DNA of 48,470 nucleotides from Streptococcaceae bacterium. Its GTDB lineage: Bacteria > Bacillota > Bacilli > Lactobacillales > Streptococcaceae. Shown here piece after piece: positions 31,947 through 39,789 of the stretch (the first letter of the stretch is position 1; each line of letters starts with the position of its first letter). The position numbers and the translations under genes are program-made. The stretch is taken from positions 1-48,470 of the forward strand of contig JAIRUZ010000062.1 in the NCBI GenBank assembly GCA_031254115.1, written 5' to 3'. The notes beneath the pieces are model-generated. The model had not been told where the DNA came from, did not search any database, and saw nothing but the letters and a program-made list of their open reading frames with translations.

Positions 31947-31985
31947 AAATAAAAATTCCAGCAAGAGCGTTGGAATTTTTATTTT
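31947..31985. terminator. Bidirectional terminator
   Basis: AAAAATTCCA and TTGGAATTTTT form a strong stem between the convergent ends of the orphan gene and the TMEM175-like gene. Almost the same stem recurs at 46567-46612. Confidence 0.8.
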
Positions 31986-32059
31986 TATACCTCTTCGGCT
32001 GTGATTTTTATTGTAATAAAACCTCACGCGGCTTTGAGAAATTTTAGGCTTCGCAGGCT

Positions 32060-32632
32060 TTAATTGCCGCTTTTTTCAATGCCGATGTGCTCGACAATAT
32101 GCAAAACCGAGAAAACAATCAACACGAGCACCGACGCTGGTGGAAACCAATAAACGCTCGCAAGTCCCATCACTCCTGCCGTAATTCGTACACGATTGAC
32201 CAGGTGATTATTGTGCACGGGCGGTAATTTGTCAGCGGGTGTGTATTTGAGCGCCTCTGGCTCGATTAACAAATGATAGAGCACAAAGCTAATCAAGTTG
32301 ATTGCCGCGTAAAATAATTCGGGCACAAGCGCCATGAAATCGCGCCCAACCCACGCCGTCGTAAACGGCATCAGGCTCATCACAACGAAACTCGCACCCG
32401 AAAGCCAATAATATTTGTAAGTTACGCGCGTCATGTGCTTGATCAGCTGATGCGTGCTATACCAGCTGACCCAAATGATGAAAAAGCTGATGACATAAGC
32501 CAGCATTGGCTGCAAAGACTTTGTCAGCGCTTGCCAAGTTGGCTCTTCTGGCACTTTAAATTCCAACACCATAATCGTCGCGATAATGGCGAAAATGGCG
32601 TCCGTAATTGCATTCAAGCGTTCCTTGTTCAT
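32060..32632 (-). CDS. TMEM175/DUF1211 family membrane protein (putative potassium channel)
   Basis: 190 residues with about six hydrophobic segments. The N-terminus (MNKERLNAITDAIFAIIATI) matches the first helix of bacterial TMEM175 proteins, where an R-x-x-x-F-S-D-x-x-x-A pattern lines the pore; here the pattern is RLNAITDAIFA, with Ile-Thr in place of Phe-Ser. Family members conduct potassium; that this one does is inference. TATAAT, donated by the end of repeat B1, ends six bases before the ATG. Confidence 0.85.
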   Translation of the reverse strand: MNKERLNAITDAIFAIIATIMVLEFKVPEEPTWQALTKSLQPMLAYVISFFIIWVSWYSTHQLIKHMTRVTYKYYWLSGASFVVMSLMPFTTAWVGRDFMALVPELFYAAINLISFVLYHLLIEPEALKYTPADKLPPVHNNHLVNRVRITAGVMGLASVYWFPPASVLVLIVFSVLHIVEHIGIEKSGN

Positions 32633-32638
32633 GCCTAG

Positions 32639-32762
32639 ATTATATCAAAAAGTGAAGCCGACTGCTTAGCTCCGTAGGAATTTAAGAAAATGGGGTTCTA
32701 GCCGAAGGCTAGAGTCACGATTTATCTAATTTCATAGGAACTAGGAGGCTGAACTGGATTAT
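32639..32762 (-). repeat. Hairpin repeat B1
   Basis: Runs on the minus strand from GATAATCCAGTTCAG to CTTCACTTTTTGATATAAT; the internal hairpin is GGTTCTAGCC/GGCTAGAGTC-like. Its end provides the TATAAT before the TMEM175-like gene. Confidence 0.75.
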
Positions 32763-32938
32763 CAAAAAGTGAAGAGAAACGCATTGAAGCTATGAAAATA
32801 GGGTTTAAACTGTCCAGTGGGCAGTTTAAGGTTGTCTTCCTGAAAATAATGAGAAGCCTAGAGCTTCTGCAGAAATACGGGTTCCAAATACTCTTTTTCC
32901 TAGCTTGCGTTTCTCTGAGCTGGATTATATCAAAAAGC
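32763..32938 (-). repeat. Hairpin repeat B2 (longer central region)
   Basis: Tandem with B1: on the minus strand from TATAATCCAGCTCAGAGAAA to GTTTCTCTTCACTTTTTGAT, about 176 bp, with an extra inner hairpin (CTTAAACTGCCCA/TGGACAGTTTAA). Together B1 and B2 fill the 337-bp gap between genes, apart from the terminator at 32935. Confidence 0.75.
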
Positions 32939-32966
32939 ACGCGGAAAATTGTTTTCGCGTGCTTTA
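32935..32966 (-). terminator. Terminator of the secreted coiled-coil protein gene
   Basis: AAAGCACGCG and CGCGTGCTTT pair around a 12-nt loop; a T-run follows on the minus strand and joins repeat B2. Confidence 0.8.
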
Positions 32967-32969
32967 TAT

Positions 32970-33812
32970 TTATTGTTCCCAGCGCAGCCACGCGTTGTAG
33001 AAGCCTTGAACTTGGTAAAGATAAACGGCGGTTTTGATGTAGCCGCCAAGCGTCATGCCAAGCGTGTCGCCGTGTCCGAGCGATTGGAACGGCCCGACAG
33101 CGCCTGATGGGTTGAGCGCGTCAAGTTGCCCGCGCGATTCGTGCCAAATGATATGCGCCCAAGTTGCCGCGTCGCCCCCAGTCACTGAGTGCATATACGC
33201 TGCAAGCGCGCCGATATCAACGGTTCCACCGACTTGATTTAAATCAACCGTTCCTGTTGTTGGAATTTTTATATCTGCGGGAATTGCAACGGCTTCGGCT
33301 TGCGCTTTTGCAATTTTTGCTGTCAAATCTTTTTGCAATTTACTGGCTGCTTCATAATTTTTCTGAAAATCTGTCAGCTTCGTTTCATAATCCGCACGAT
33401 CTTTCTTGAAATCGTCAAGCGTTTGTTTCTCCATGGAGACAACTTGCGACATCGCGATACTCGTCTGCAGCACTTCTGAGAGCGAGCGAGCGCTCAACAA
33501 GGTCTGAATAAAACTGGTTGACAAACCACTTGTCTGCGCCGAACGGGCCTGATTTTCCATCTGCTGCTGCTTTGTCGTGATGTCAGCCGAGAGCGTTTGC
33601 AATTGCGTCGCAGCTGTTTTTTGCTGCTTTTGCAACGCCGTCAGTTTCGTCTGGGTATCTGTCAATTGCTGCTGCAAGCTTGTGACTGAGTCGTCCGCCA
33701 CCGCGTGCAGCGTTGCCTGTGAAAATAGCACGAGGAGCATCGGAAAAAGGACTGTCAGCGCTGACAGCCGCAAAATTTTCAAAAATAATGTCTGATGAAA
33801 TCGCTTGCTCAC
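32970..33812 (-). CDS. Secreted coiled-coil protein with a transglycosylase/aggregation-promoting-factor-like C-terminus
   Basis: 280 residues from GTG 33812, which has GAGG five bases before it. Signal peptide at residues 1-40 (FLKILRLSALTVLFPMLLVL, then QATLHAVA). A coiled coil rich in Gln, Thr and Lys (residues 45-185) resembles the N-terminal part of PcsB. The last 75 residues (WAHIIWHESRGQLDALNPSG, AVGPFQSLGHGDTL, FYNAWLRWEQ) match the lysozyme-like ends of aggregation-promoting factors and ISA-type proteins, with a candidate catalytic Glu in WHESRG. Likely acts on peptidoglycan outside the cell. Promoter within repeat C. Confidence 0.88.
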   Translation of the reverse strand: MSKRFHQTLFLKILRLSALTVLFPMLLVLFSQATLHAVADDSVTSLQQQLTDTQTKLTALQKQQKTAATQLQTLSADITTKQQQMENQARSAQTSGLSTSFIQTLLSARSLSEVLQTSIAMSQVVSMEKQTLDDFKKDRADYETKLTDFQKNYEAASKLQKDLTAKIAKAQAEAVAIPADIKIPTTGTVDLNQVGGTVDIGALAAYMHSVTGGDAATWAHIIWHESRGQLDALNPSGAVGPFQSLGHGDTLGMTLGGYIKTAVYLYQVQGFYNAWLRWEQ

Positions 33813-33827
33813 AAAGTCCTCATGACT

Positions 33828-33957
33828 ATTATACCAAAAAGTGAAGACAAGCACGCTAGAAAGCGTCGAAATTTAGGAAATCAGGTTCTGCTTGAAAAGC
33901 AGGTTCGGATTTGTCTAATTTCCTAGCTTCTGCTTGGCTGAACTGGATTATACCAAA
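33828..33957 (-). repeat. Hairpin repeat C
   Basis: 130 bp on the minus strand from TTGGTATAATCCAGTTCAG to CTTCACTTTTTGGTATAAT. Nested inverted repeats (TAGGAAAT/ATTTCCTA, CCTGCTT/AAGCAGA) fold it. One end abuts the oatA stop codon, the other gives the -10 for the secreted protein gene. Confidence 0.8.
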
Positions 33958-33958
33958 A

Positions 33959-35815
33959 TTATTGGTTTTCTTTGTTTTTGACTGCTGCGGCAAGTATTTC
34001 TTGCCATTTGGCGCGCGCGTCGAGGCGATCGCCCACGTGAACGCCGTCCGTATCCGGCCAATCGGGGTGCGCACGCAGCTGCGCGCGCCAGTCAACGATG
34101 TAGACATTTTTCGTGCCTTTGAGAGAAAGTTCCCAATCCGCAACCCTATTTGTCGCCGCAAAATTGATATTATTTGAGTCCAAATCGCCTGGCGTGACAA
34201 GGAAAATCGTGTGTTTGGCAGAGTACGTCGAAATTACCGTTTTCAGCGTTGCAATGTCCGACTCGGCGGTAATCGCGTTCGCTCCCATGGCAATGACAAT
34301 GTTTGCGTTCGCCGGCAAATACGGCAAATATTGCGTGAGAATGGGCACAAGCCCCGTCGTAATCGTGCGCGATTCTTTTGCGTCCACGATAGCATGCGGC
34401 ATCGTCGTCGCAAGTGTCGGTGAATCTCCAGATGTGTACGTCATGCCAAGCGTCACAGAATCGCCGACAATCAGCGTATTCGTTGATTTGCTGATGCCAT
34501 TTTTCAGATAACCCGCCGCAAAATTCAGCGTCGAAATCGCTTGCTGATTGCTTGATTCCCACAGCGAACGATCCAGACTCGTTTGATTTTGCGAGCTCGC
34601 AAGCGCCGGCAAACTCGCAAGCGCGAGAACGAGCGTTGCGCCAACGAGCAGCGGTTTAAACGCGTGACCTTTGCGCTTCCCTTGCAAAATCGGGTCAATG
34701 CCGTAAAACATCAGTGCTGACAAGATGATAGAAAATCCGAGCGTCAGCGCAACCGCTATCAGCGCTGACAGCTTTTCCGCGCGGAAAATTGTCAGCAGCG
34801 GCCAATGAAAAATATACACGCCATAGCTGATATTCGCAAGAAAAATAATAATTTTCGGCTCTGATTTTTGCGTTTTCATGTGCAAAAGTCGCAGCCAGAA
34901 AATCAAGCTGACAGATGCCAGACTTGCAAGTCCAAATCCCAGAAAAAATGTCGCGCGCCAGTCAAAATTGAAAATCAGACTTAAGCCAAGCAACGCGCCA
35001 GCTGACAGACTTGCATTTCGTATGAGTGTCACTTTTGTCAGCTTCTTTGAGATTTTCAAAAGCAATTTGCTCTCGTAAATGCCCGCAAAACTTGCGAGAA
35101 CAGCGCCGATAAAAAACGGGAAAATGTGCGCAATGAGGCTGTAATACAAACTTGACAAATTCGCCGTGTGAAGGCTTCCTAAAACCATTGTCAGCGCTGA
35201 CAGAGCCAAAAGCGCCACTGACAGAATCATCACAACGCCTGTCAGCGCACCTATTTTTTTGAGCCTGCGCGACAAAAGCCAGATGAGCACGCCCCAGATC
35301 ACGTAAAATTGGACTTCCAGCGCAAGCGACCACAAATGCACCCAAATGTGCGGCGCAAAATTAGTCGCATACGACGTGCCCGTCGATGCCTCATAAAAAT
35401 TCGTGATAAACGAAAGCCCTGCAAACACCTGCTCTTTGAGCTGATATTTGACGGTGTCAGGCGCGAAATACGCAAATGGCAAGACTGTCAGCATTGCAAA
35501 CGCGACCGTTGGAAAAATTCTAAAAAAACGGCGCTGCGCAAATTTTCGCAAATTAAACGTCTGGTGCGCGCGCACTTCTTGGAGCGCAAGCGCCGTGATT
35601 AAATAACCCGAAAACACAAAAAAGACATCCACGCCAAAAAAACCGCCTGGCAGCAGCTTCGGCCAAAAATGATAAATAAGAACCAGCGCAAGTCCCAGCA
35701 CGCGCACATAGGACAATTGCCGCACGTGGTTCGCCGATTTTACGTCCGAGGCAAGACGAGCCATTCGCACATCTGAGCGCACTTTGGCGCTTTTTGTAGT
35801 TGATTTTCGTGTCAT
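33959..35815 (-). CDS. oatA: Peptidoglycan O-acetyltransferase OatA-like
   Basis: Acetylates N-acetylmuramic acid and so confers lysozyme resistance. 618 residues: an N-terminal basic region, then an acyltransferase-3 domain with ten or so helices (VLIYHFWPKLLPGGFFGVDV near residue 50 includes the conserved His; RRFFRIFP), then a C-terminal extracellular SGNH esterase domain with block I IVGDSVTLGM (near 445) and the catalytic DxxH as TDGVHVGD near the end. Start overlaps the stop of the MORN protein gene by four bases. One exact palindrome copy lies at 35190. Confidence 0.92.
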   Translation of the reverse strand: MTRKSTTKSAKVRSDVRMARLASDVKSANHVRQLSYVRVLGLALVLIYHFWPKLLPGGFFGVDVFFVFSGYLITALALQEVRAHQTFNLRKFAQRRFFRIFPTVAFAMLTVLPFAYFAPDTVKYQLKEQVFAGLSFITNFYEASTGTSYATNFAPHIWVHLWSLALEVQFYVIWGVLIWLLSRRLKKIGALTGVVMILSVALLALSALTMVLGSLHTANLSSLYYSLIAHIFPFFIGAVLASFAGIYESKLLLKISKKLTKVTLIRNASLSAGALLGLSLIFNFDWRATFFLGFGLASLASVSLIFWLRLLHMKTQKSEPKIIIFLANISYGVYIFHWPLLTIFRAEKLSALIAVALTLGFSIILSALMFYGIDPILQGKRKGHAFKPLLVGATLVLALASLPALASSQNQTSLDRSLWESSNQQAISTLNFAAGYLKNGISKSTNTLIVGDSVTLGMTYTSGDSPTLATTMPHAIVDAKESRTITTGLVPILTQYLPYLPANANIVIAMGANAITAESDIATLKTVISTYSAKHTIFLVTPGDLDSNNINFAATNRVADWELSLKGTKNVYIVDWRAQLRAHPDWPDTDGVHVGDRLDARAKWQEILAAAVKNKENQ

Positions 35816-36180
35816 TTGACAAGCGTCCCCTTGTCAAACAAAACCGCGCGTGTCGTCCCGTCTGGCAGATTCATTTTTCCTTTGCCATCAGGGACGCCGT
35901 CCGAAAATACGCCTGTGTACGTCCATTTTTCGACTTTATTGACAAGTTTGCCTTCGCCAGAAAAATCGCCATCAACAAACGCGCCCGTGTAACTGTTGCC
36001 GTTTGTGTACGTCATGGTCCCGATGCCTTCGGGCCGCCCATTTTTGAGCGCGCCTGTATAACTATAATCCGCCCCCTTAAGCGTGCCCGCATGCCCGTAG
36101 TCTTGTGTTGCAAAAAACAATCCCATAAAGGGAATAATAATCAGACATAACCAATATTTTTTTGCTGATTTATTTTTCAT
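35812..36180 (-). CDS. MORN-repeat protein with membrane anchor
   Basis: 122 residues: an N-terminal signal-anchor (WLCLIIIPFMGLFFA), then at least three MORN repeats (YTGALKNGRPEGIGTM; YTGAFVDGDFSGEGKL; YTGVFSDGVPDGKGKM) on the outer side. Coupled by overlap (ATGA) to oatA. MORN repeats are often a scaffold or lipid-binding module; the coupling suggests it helps or positions OatA, but that is inference. A TATACT box lies upstream. Confidence 0.88.
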   Translation of the reverse strand: MKNKSAKKYWLCLIIIPFMGLFFATQDYGHAGTLKGADYSYTGALKNGRPEGIGTMTYTNGNSYTGAFVDGDFSGEGKLVNKVEKWTYTGVFSDGVPDGKGKMNLPDGTTRAVLFDKGTLVK

Positions 36181-36230
36181 TCACACGTCTCTTTACCAGT
36201 ATACCAGATTTCACAGCAAACAACTAATAT

Positions 36231-36259
36231 TTGAAAACTTTCTGAAAATATGATAAAAT
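36231..36259 (+). promoter_or_regulatory. ntdP promoter
   Basis: TTGAAA (36231-36236), a 17-bp spacer and TAAAAT (36254-36259) precede the gene with a normal leader. Confidence 0.7.
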
Positions 36260-36294
36260 CAATCATGGTTACTTTGAATTAGAAAGGTCGTGGG

Positions 36295-36828
36295 ATGACA
36301 AAAATTCCGAAAGAAGGCGACTTTATCACGATTCAAAGCTATAAACATGATGGCAGTCTTCACAGAACGTGGCGTGAAACCATGCTTTTGAAGACAAATG
36401 AAAATTCTCTTATTGGAGTCAATGATCACACGCTCGTGACCGAGTCTGATGACAGGCGCTGGGTCACGCGCGAACCTGCGATTGTTTATTTCCATAAAAA
36501 GTTTTGGTTTAACATCATTGCGATGATTCGTGAGGAAGGCGTCAGCTATTACTGCAATCTCGCAAGTCCTTATGTGCTGGACGCGCAAGCGCTCAAGTAT
36601 ATTGATTACGATTTGGATATCAAAGTTTTTGCCGATGGTGACAAGAAGCTCCTTGACGTGGAAGAGTACGAACGTCACGCCAAGCAGATGGATTATCCAG
36701 CGGATATTGATCATATCTTGCGCGAAAATGTGAAAATTCTCTCCACTTGGATTGACAATGGTTACGGTCCATTTTCTCCCGCATACGTAGACTTGTGGTA
36801 CAAACGCTACTTACAATTAAAAAAATAG
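36295..36828 (+). CDS. ntdP: Nucleoside tri-/diphosphatase, DUF402 family
   Basis: Metal-dependent phosphatase that hydrolyses nucleoside tri- and diphosphates in staphylococci. The 177 residues match the family: [83 protein letters not shown], with conserved acidic metal ligands. GGTCGTGGG lies before the start codon. It is one of three plus-strand genes in the window and convergent with mapZ. Confidence 0.93.
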   Translation: MTKIPKEGDFITIQSYKHDGSLHRTWRETMLLKTNENSLIGVNDHTLVTESDDRRWVTREPAIVYFHKKFWFNIIAMIREEGVSYYCNLASPYVLDAQALKYIDYDLDIKVFADGDKKLLDVEEYERHAKQMDYPADIDHILRENVKILSTWIDNGYGPFSPAYVDLWYKRYLQLKK

Positions 36829-36848
36829 GGCTCGTGTCCTATTTTTTA
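36818..36848. terminator. Bidirectional terminator between ntdP and mapZ
   Basis: AAAAAATAGG and CCTATTTTTT pair around an 8-nt loop; the stem includes the ntdP stop codon. Confidence 0.85.
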
Positions 36849-36853
36849 ATTTC

Positions 36854-38656
36854 TCAATAATCTGTGGGGTTTGTCGAGCCGAAGAAATAGCCTGTTTTGC
36901 AGTTAATCGTGAACAGATACGTGCCGTCTGCGCGGTACAAATCGTAATAACCCGCGACAATTGGCGTTGCTTGACCTGTTATCACGCCGTTGTGGCCGTA
37001 GATATTGCCATTCGTCGTGTGCACACCTGCTTCTTGGAGCGTATAATCATTGCCAGAAATCTCGCCGCGCGCGCGCGCCGTTGCTAGAACGCTGTCGAGT
37101 ACGCCAGGAGACCACGCGTAAGGCGCCGTATCAGTTGCCGCGCTTCCTCCAGTGACGGTTAGCGCACCAGACGTCGCGGCAGACGCGGCTGTGTTCGTTG
37201 CGGCGGACGAGGCGGCTGTGCTCGAGTCAGCAGCACTTGATGCGGCGCTACTTGCCGCGGCTGATTGTGCGGCGGCTGCCGCTTTTTTATCGGCCAATTG
37301 TTTCGTTGCCATGTCGGTTGCTTGCTTTAGAAGCGCACCAATCGTTGTATTTTTTGACGTGAGGCTCGGCACAGTTACGTTTGCCTTGACGCTCGCCGTT
37401 TTGACAAGTTTTCCGTCAACAATTGCTGCTTTGTTAAAAAGTGCATTGACTGTTTGAATACTTGTGATGTCGTCAAACAAGTCGTTATATTCGGTTTCGC
37501 GCGTCTGATAGCTGTCGCTTCCTTTATTTATCGTGTCAAGATCTGATTTGAGCGCTGACAGATTTGAAAACGCCGAATTTTTGAGCGCTGTCTTTTTGGA
37601 ATTTGTGAAAAATGCGACATAATCTGTATCAAACGTTTTAATCGCGTCGGCTTCTTTTTTCGCCTGTGCGGCGACTTGCTTTTGATGGGTAACATTTCCC
37701 TGGTAAACGGCATAGCCGCCCCCCGCCGCTGACAGCAAAACGACGGCTGACAGCCCCACAATGAGGCCGCGACGCAGCTTTTTATTTTTTGTCAGTTCTG
37801 CGGCCGTCGCGCTTTCTTGCGCCGCTTCTGAAAATTCAACATTGTCAGCGCTGACAGGATTTTCGGGTGTTTCAGAAAGCGCTGTTTGTGCTGGATACGC
37901 TTTTTCAAGTTCTGCCTCCTGAAAATGGACGCTCCGCCTGTGAATCGGCGCTGCTTCCGCGTCTGGCTCGGACATTTTTTCAGCCGCTAAAGGAATCGGG
38001 AAAATGACGGTCGGGCTGCCAGCGTCTTCGAGCATTTCGCCTTCAATTGCCTGCGTTTCTGCAAGCTCCGACGTGCTAATTTCAGCGCTTTCAGGCGCAT
38101 CAAGACTTTCGATTTTGAGCGAATCAAAGCGGTCCGTCACAGAAAGCAAGCCATTTTCGGATTCTTCGACTGTGAACGCTTCACCCACCTTTGTGACAGG
38201 CGTTTTCAAAAGCGAATCAAAATCGGCGCTGTCAGACGTCAAATCGTGCGCATCAGCCATGCTTTCAGACAACGCGTCCTCTTTTACGCCGTCACTTTCG
38301 CTCAAAATTTCCGCATTTTCAACCGCGTCGCCCTCGCCAAAGCTTGATTTGACTTGCTCAACTTGCATGCGGTGGTTGCGAACATATTTGTCAAGCGGCG
38401 ATTCGTTGAGTAGATTATCCTCTTCAACGGCTTGCGCGGCATTTGAAACTTCTTCAATGGTGACTTTTTCATCTAATTCTGAAAAATCAAGTGTTGTTTC
38501 CTTGTGAATTTTGAGCGTTTTATCTGCCACGCGAGCGCTGACAGACGGATTTTCAGAGCTTAGAGCATCAGAAACAACGCTGTCAGAGCTGACAACGTCC
38601 TCATTTTTCGGCTTTTCTACCAGTTCATCTTCTAAACGTTTTTTATCTTTTGTCAT
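36854..38656 (-). CDS. mapZ: Mid-cell-anchored protein Z, MapZ
   Basis: Marks the division site and positions FtsZ rings in streptococci. The long acidic cytoplasmic part of about 290 residues includes the segment SPLDKYVRNHRMQVEQV near residue 90, as in pneumococcal MapZ. One transmembrane helix (LIVGLSAVVLLSAAGGGYAV, about 297-316) follows. The extracellular part has FFTNSKKTALKNSAFSNL and VNALFNKAAIVDGKLV, an Ala/Ser-rich linker, and the C-terminal domain (SPGVLDSVLATARARGEISG, YRADGTYLFTINCKTGYFFG). 600 residues is longer than the pneumococcal protein (about 464), mostly from the acidic part. One exact palindrome is read as VSAD. Confidence 0.92.
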   Translation of the reverse strand: MTKDKKRLEDELVEKPKNEDVVSSDSVVSDALSSENPSVSARVADKTLKIHKETTLDFSELDEKVTIEEVSNAAQAVEEDNLLNESPLDKYVRNHRMQVEQVKSSFGEGDAVENAEILSESDGVKEDALSESMADAHDLTSDSADFDSLLKTPVTKVGEAFTVEESENGLLSVTDRFDSLKIESLDAPESAEISTSELAETQAIEGEMLEDAGSPTVIFPIPLAAEKMSEPDAEAAPIHRRSVHFQEAELEKAYPAQTALSETPENPVSADNVEFSEAAQESATAAELTKNKKLRRGLIVGLSAVVLLSAAGGGYAVYQGNVTHQKQVAAQAKKEADAIKTFDTDYVAFFTNSKKTALKNSAFSNLSALKSDLDTINKGSDSYQTRETEYNDLFDDITSIQTVNALFNKAAIVDGKLVKTASVKANVTVPSLTSKNTTIGALLKQATDMATKQLADKKAAAAAQSAAASSAASSAADSSTAASSAATNTAASAATSGALTVTGGSAATDTAPYAWSPGVLDSVLATARARGEISGNDYTLQEAGVHTTNGNIYGHNGVITGQATPIVAGYYDLYRADGTYLFTINCKTGYFFGSTNPTDY

Positions 38657-38662
38657 CTGTTT

Positions 38663-39769
38663 TTATTTCGCGCGCGGCGTAATCCCTCCCGTTGCCATAT
38701 TTACCTGCGCCACAAAGGTGCCATCTGCCTGGTACAAATTCACGATGCCTTGACCGTGCACAATGGCAGCTGGAATCCATTTTGGAGCGGCATGAACGGC
38801 GACTCCAGCGCCCGCAAGTGCGTTCACAACGTCCGTTGGCGTGAGCGTCGCTGACCATGTGAAGACGTCCTCGTAGCCTGTGATATGCGGATCAAGCGGC
38901 GTGACTTCGCCTGCATGGTTGACCGAATTAATCATTTTTTGGCGTGCAGAAATCGGTGCAGTGGCGCTACTTGCCGTGTGTGACGCCTGAGACGATTTTT
39001 GCGACGCATTGCTGCTCGCGCCTGACGAAGCACTCGTCGTGCTTTTTTCCAAACTTGAACTGCTTGTTATTGATACTGATGAAGACGAAGATGAGGCACT
39101 AACACTCGATGACGTTGATGACAAAGATGTAGATGAAGAGCTTGCCGCTGTCGTGCCATTTTTGCCTTTTTTCATGAAAACGAACACGCCGCTGATAATT
39201 AAAAGCAGGGCGAGCACGATAAGAACAATCGGAAACACCCGTTTTTTGGCGCGCGTTGGCGTTTGCGGCTTGCTGTGCTGTGCGGCGTCCACTTTGTCAG
39301 CCACGTGTGCATGCGGCACGGCTGTTGCGGCCAGATTTTCCTGCGTGTCAGTCGCGCGCGCGTCCTGCGGCGTTTCTGTCAGCGCTTGCGAAACGTCTGT
39401 TTGTCCTTCGTCTGATTGCTCTTCTGACTTTTCTTCAGCTGATTTTTCAATCGTCGCGCTTTCTTCTGGCTCAAAACTTGCCTCAGCGACCGCTTTTCTT
39501 GGCGTCTCTGACGCGGTGCTAAGTGCCACAGCGCCCAAACTTTCAGCGTTTTCATCGGCATTTTCAGACGCCAAATCAGGTGCCAATGGTTCAGAAATTT
39601 CCTGGCTAGTATTTACTTCTGCAAGCTGCGGTGCGTCTTCTAGCGTGCCTTGAACTTCTGCTTTTTGTCCATCCAAAACTGCTTGAATGCGTGCGATGCG
39701 CGCTTCAAAGGTTTCATTTTGCCCCAAACTCGAGCCAGATTTCAATTCGCCATTTTCGTTTTCAGACAT
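38663..39769 (-). CDS. MapZ-like paralogue
   Basis: 368 residues with the same plan as MapZ: an acidic cytoplasmic part (1-175), one transmembrane helix (FPIVLIVLALLLIISGVFVF), a very Ser-rich linker, and a C-terminal domain of about 80 residues. This ends VNLYQADGTFVAQVNMATGG, resembling YRADGTYLFTINCKTGYF of MapZ. The cysteine and DKYV segment of MapZ are absent. It lies six bases upstream of mapZ, in the same operon. A role in division-site or wall interaction is inferred from the similarity. Confidence 0.82.
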   Translation of the reverse strand: MSENENGELKSGSSLGQNETFEARIARIQAVLDGQKAEVQGTLEDAPQLAEVNTSQEISEPLAPDLASENADENAESLGAVALSTASETPRKAVAEASFEPEESATIEKSAEEKSEEQSDEGQTDVSQALTETPQDARATDTQENLAATAVPHAHVADKVDAAQHSKPQTPTRAKKRVFPIVLIVLALLLIISGVFVFMKKGKNGTTAASSSSTSLSSTSSSVSASSSSSSVSITSSSSLEKSTTSASSGASSNASQKSSQASHTASSATAPISARQKMINSVNHAGEVTPLDPHITGYEDVFTWSATLTPTDVVNALAGAGVAVHAAPKWIPAAIVHGQGIVNLYQADGTFVAQVNMATGGITPRAK

Positions 39770-39789
39770 TTTTACTCCTAATTACTTAT

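Noticed and set aside
39009-39653. Plus-strand open frame of 214 codons opposite the mapZ-like gene
   Set aside because: Mirror image of a Ser/Glu-rich coding sequence; low complexity (Asp, Ala, Ser runs) explains the open frame.
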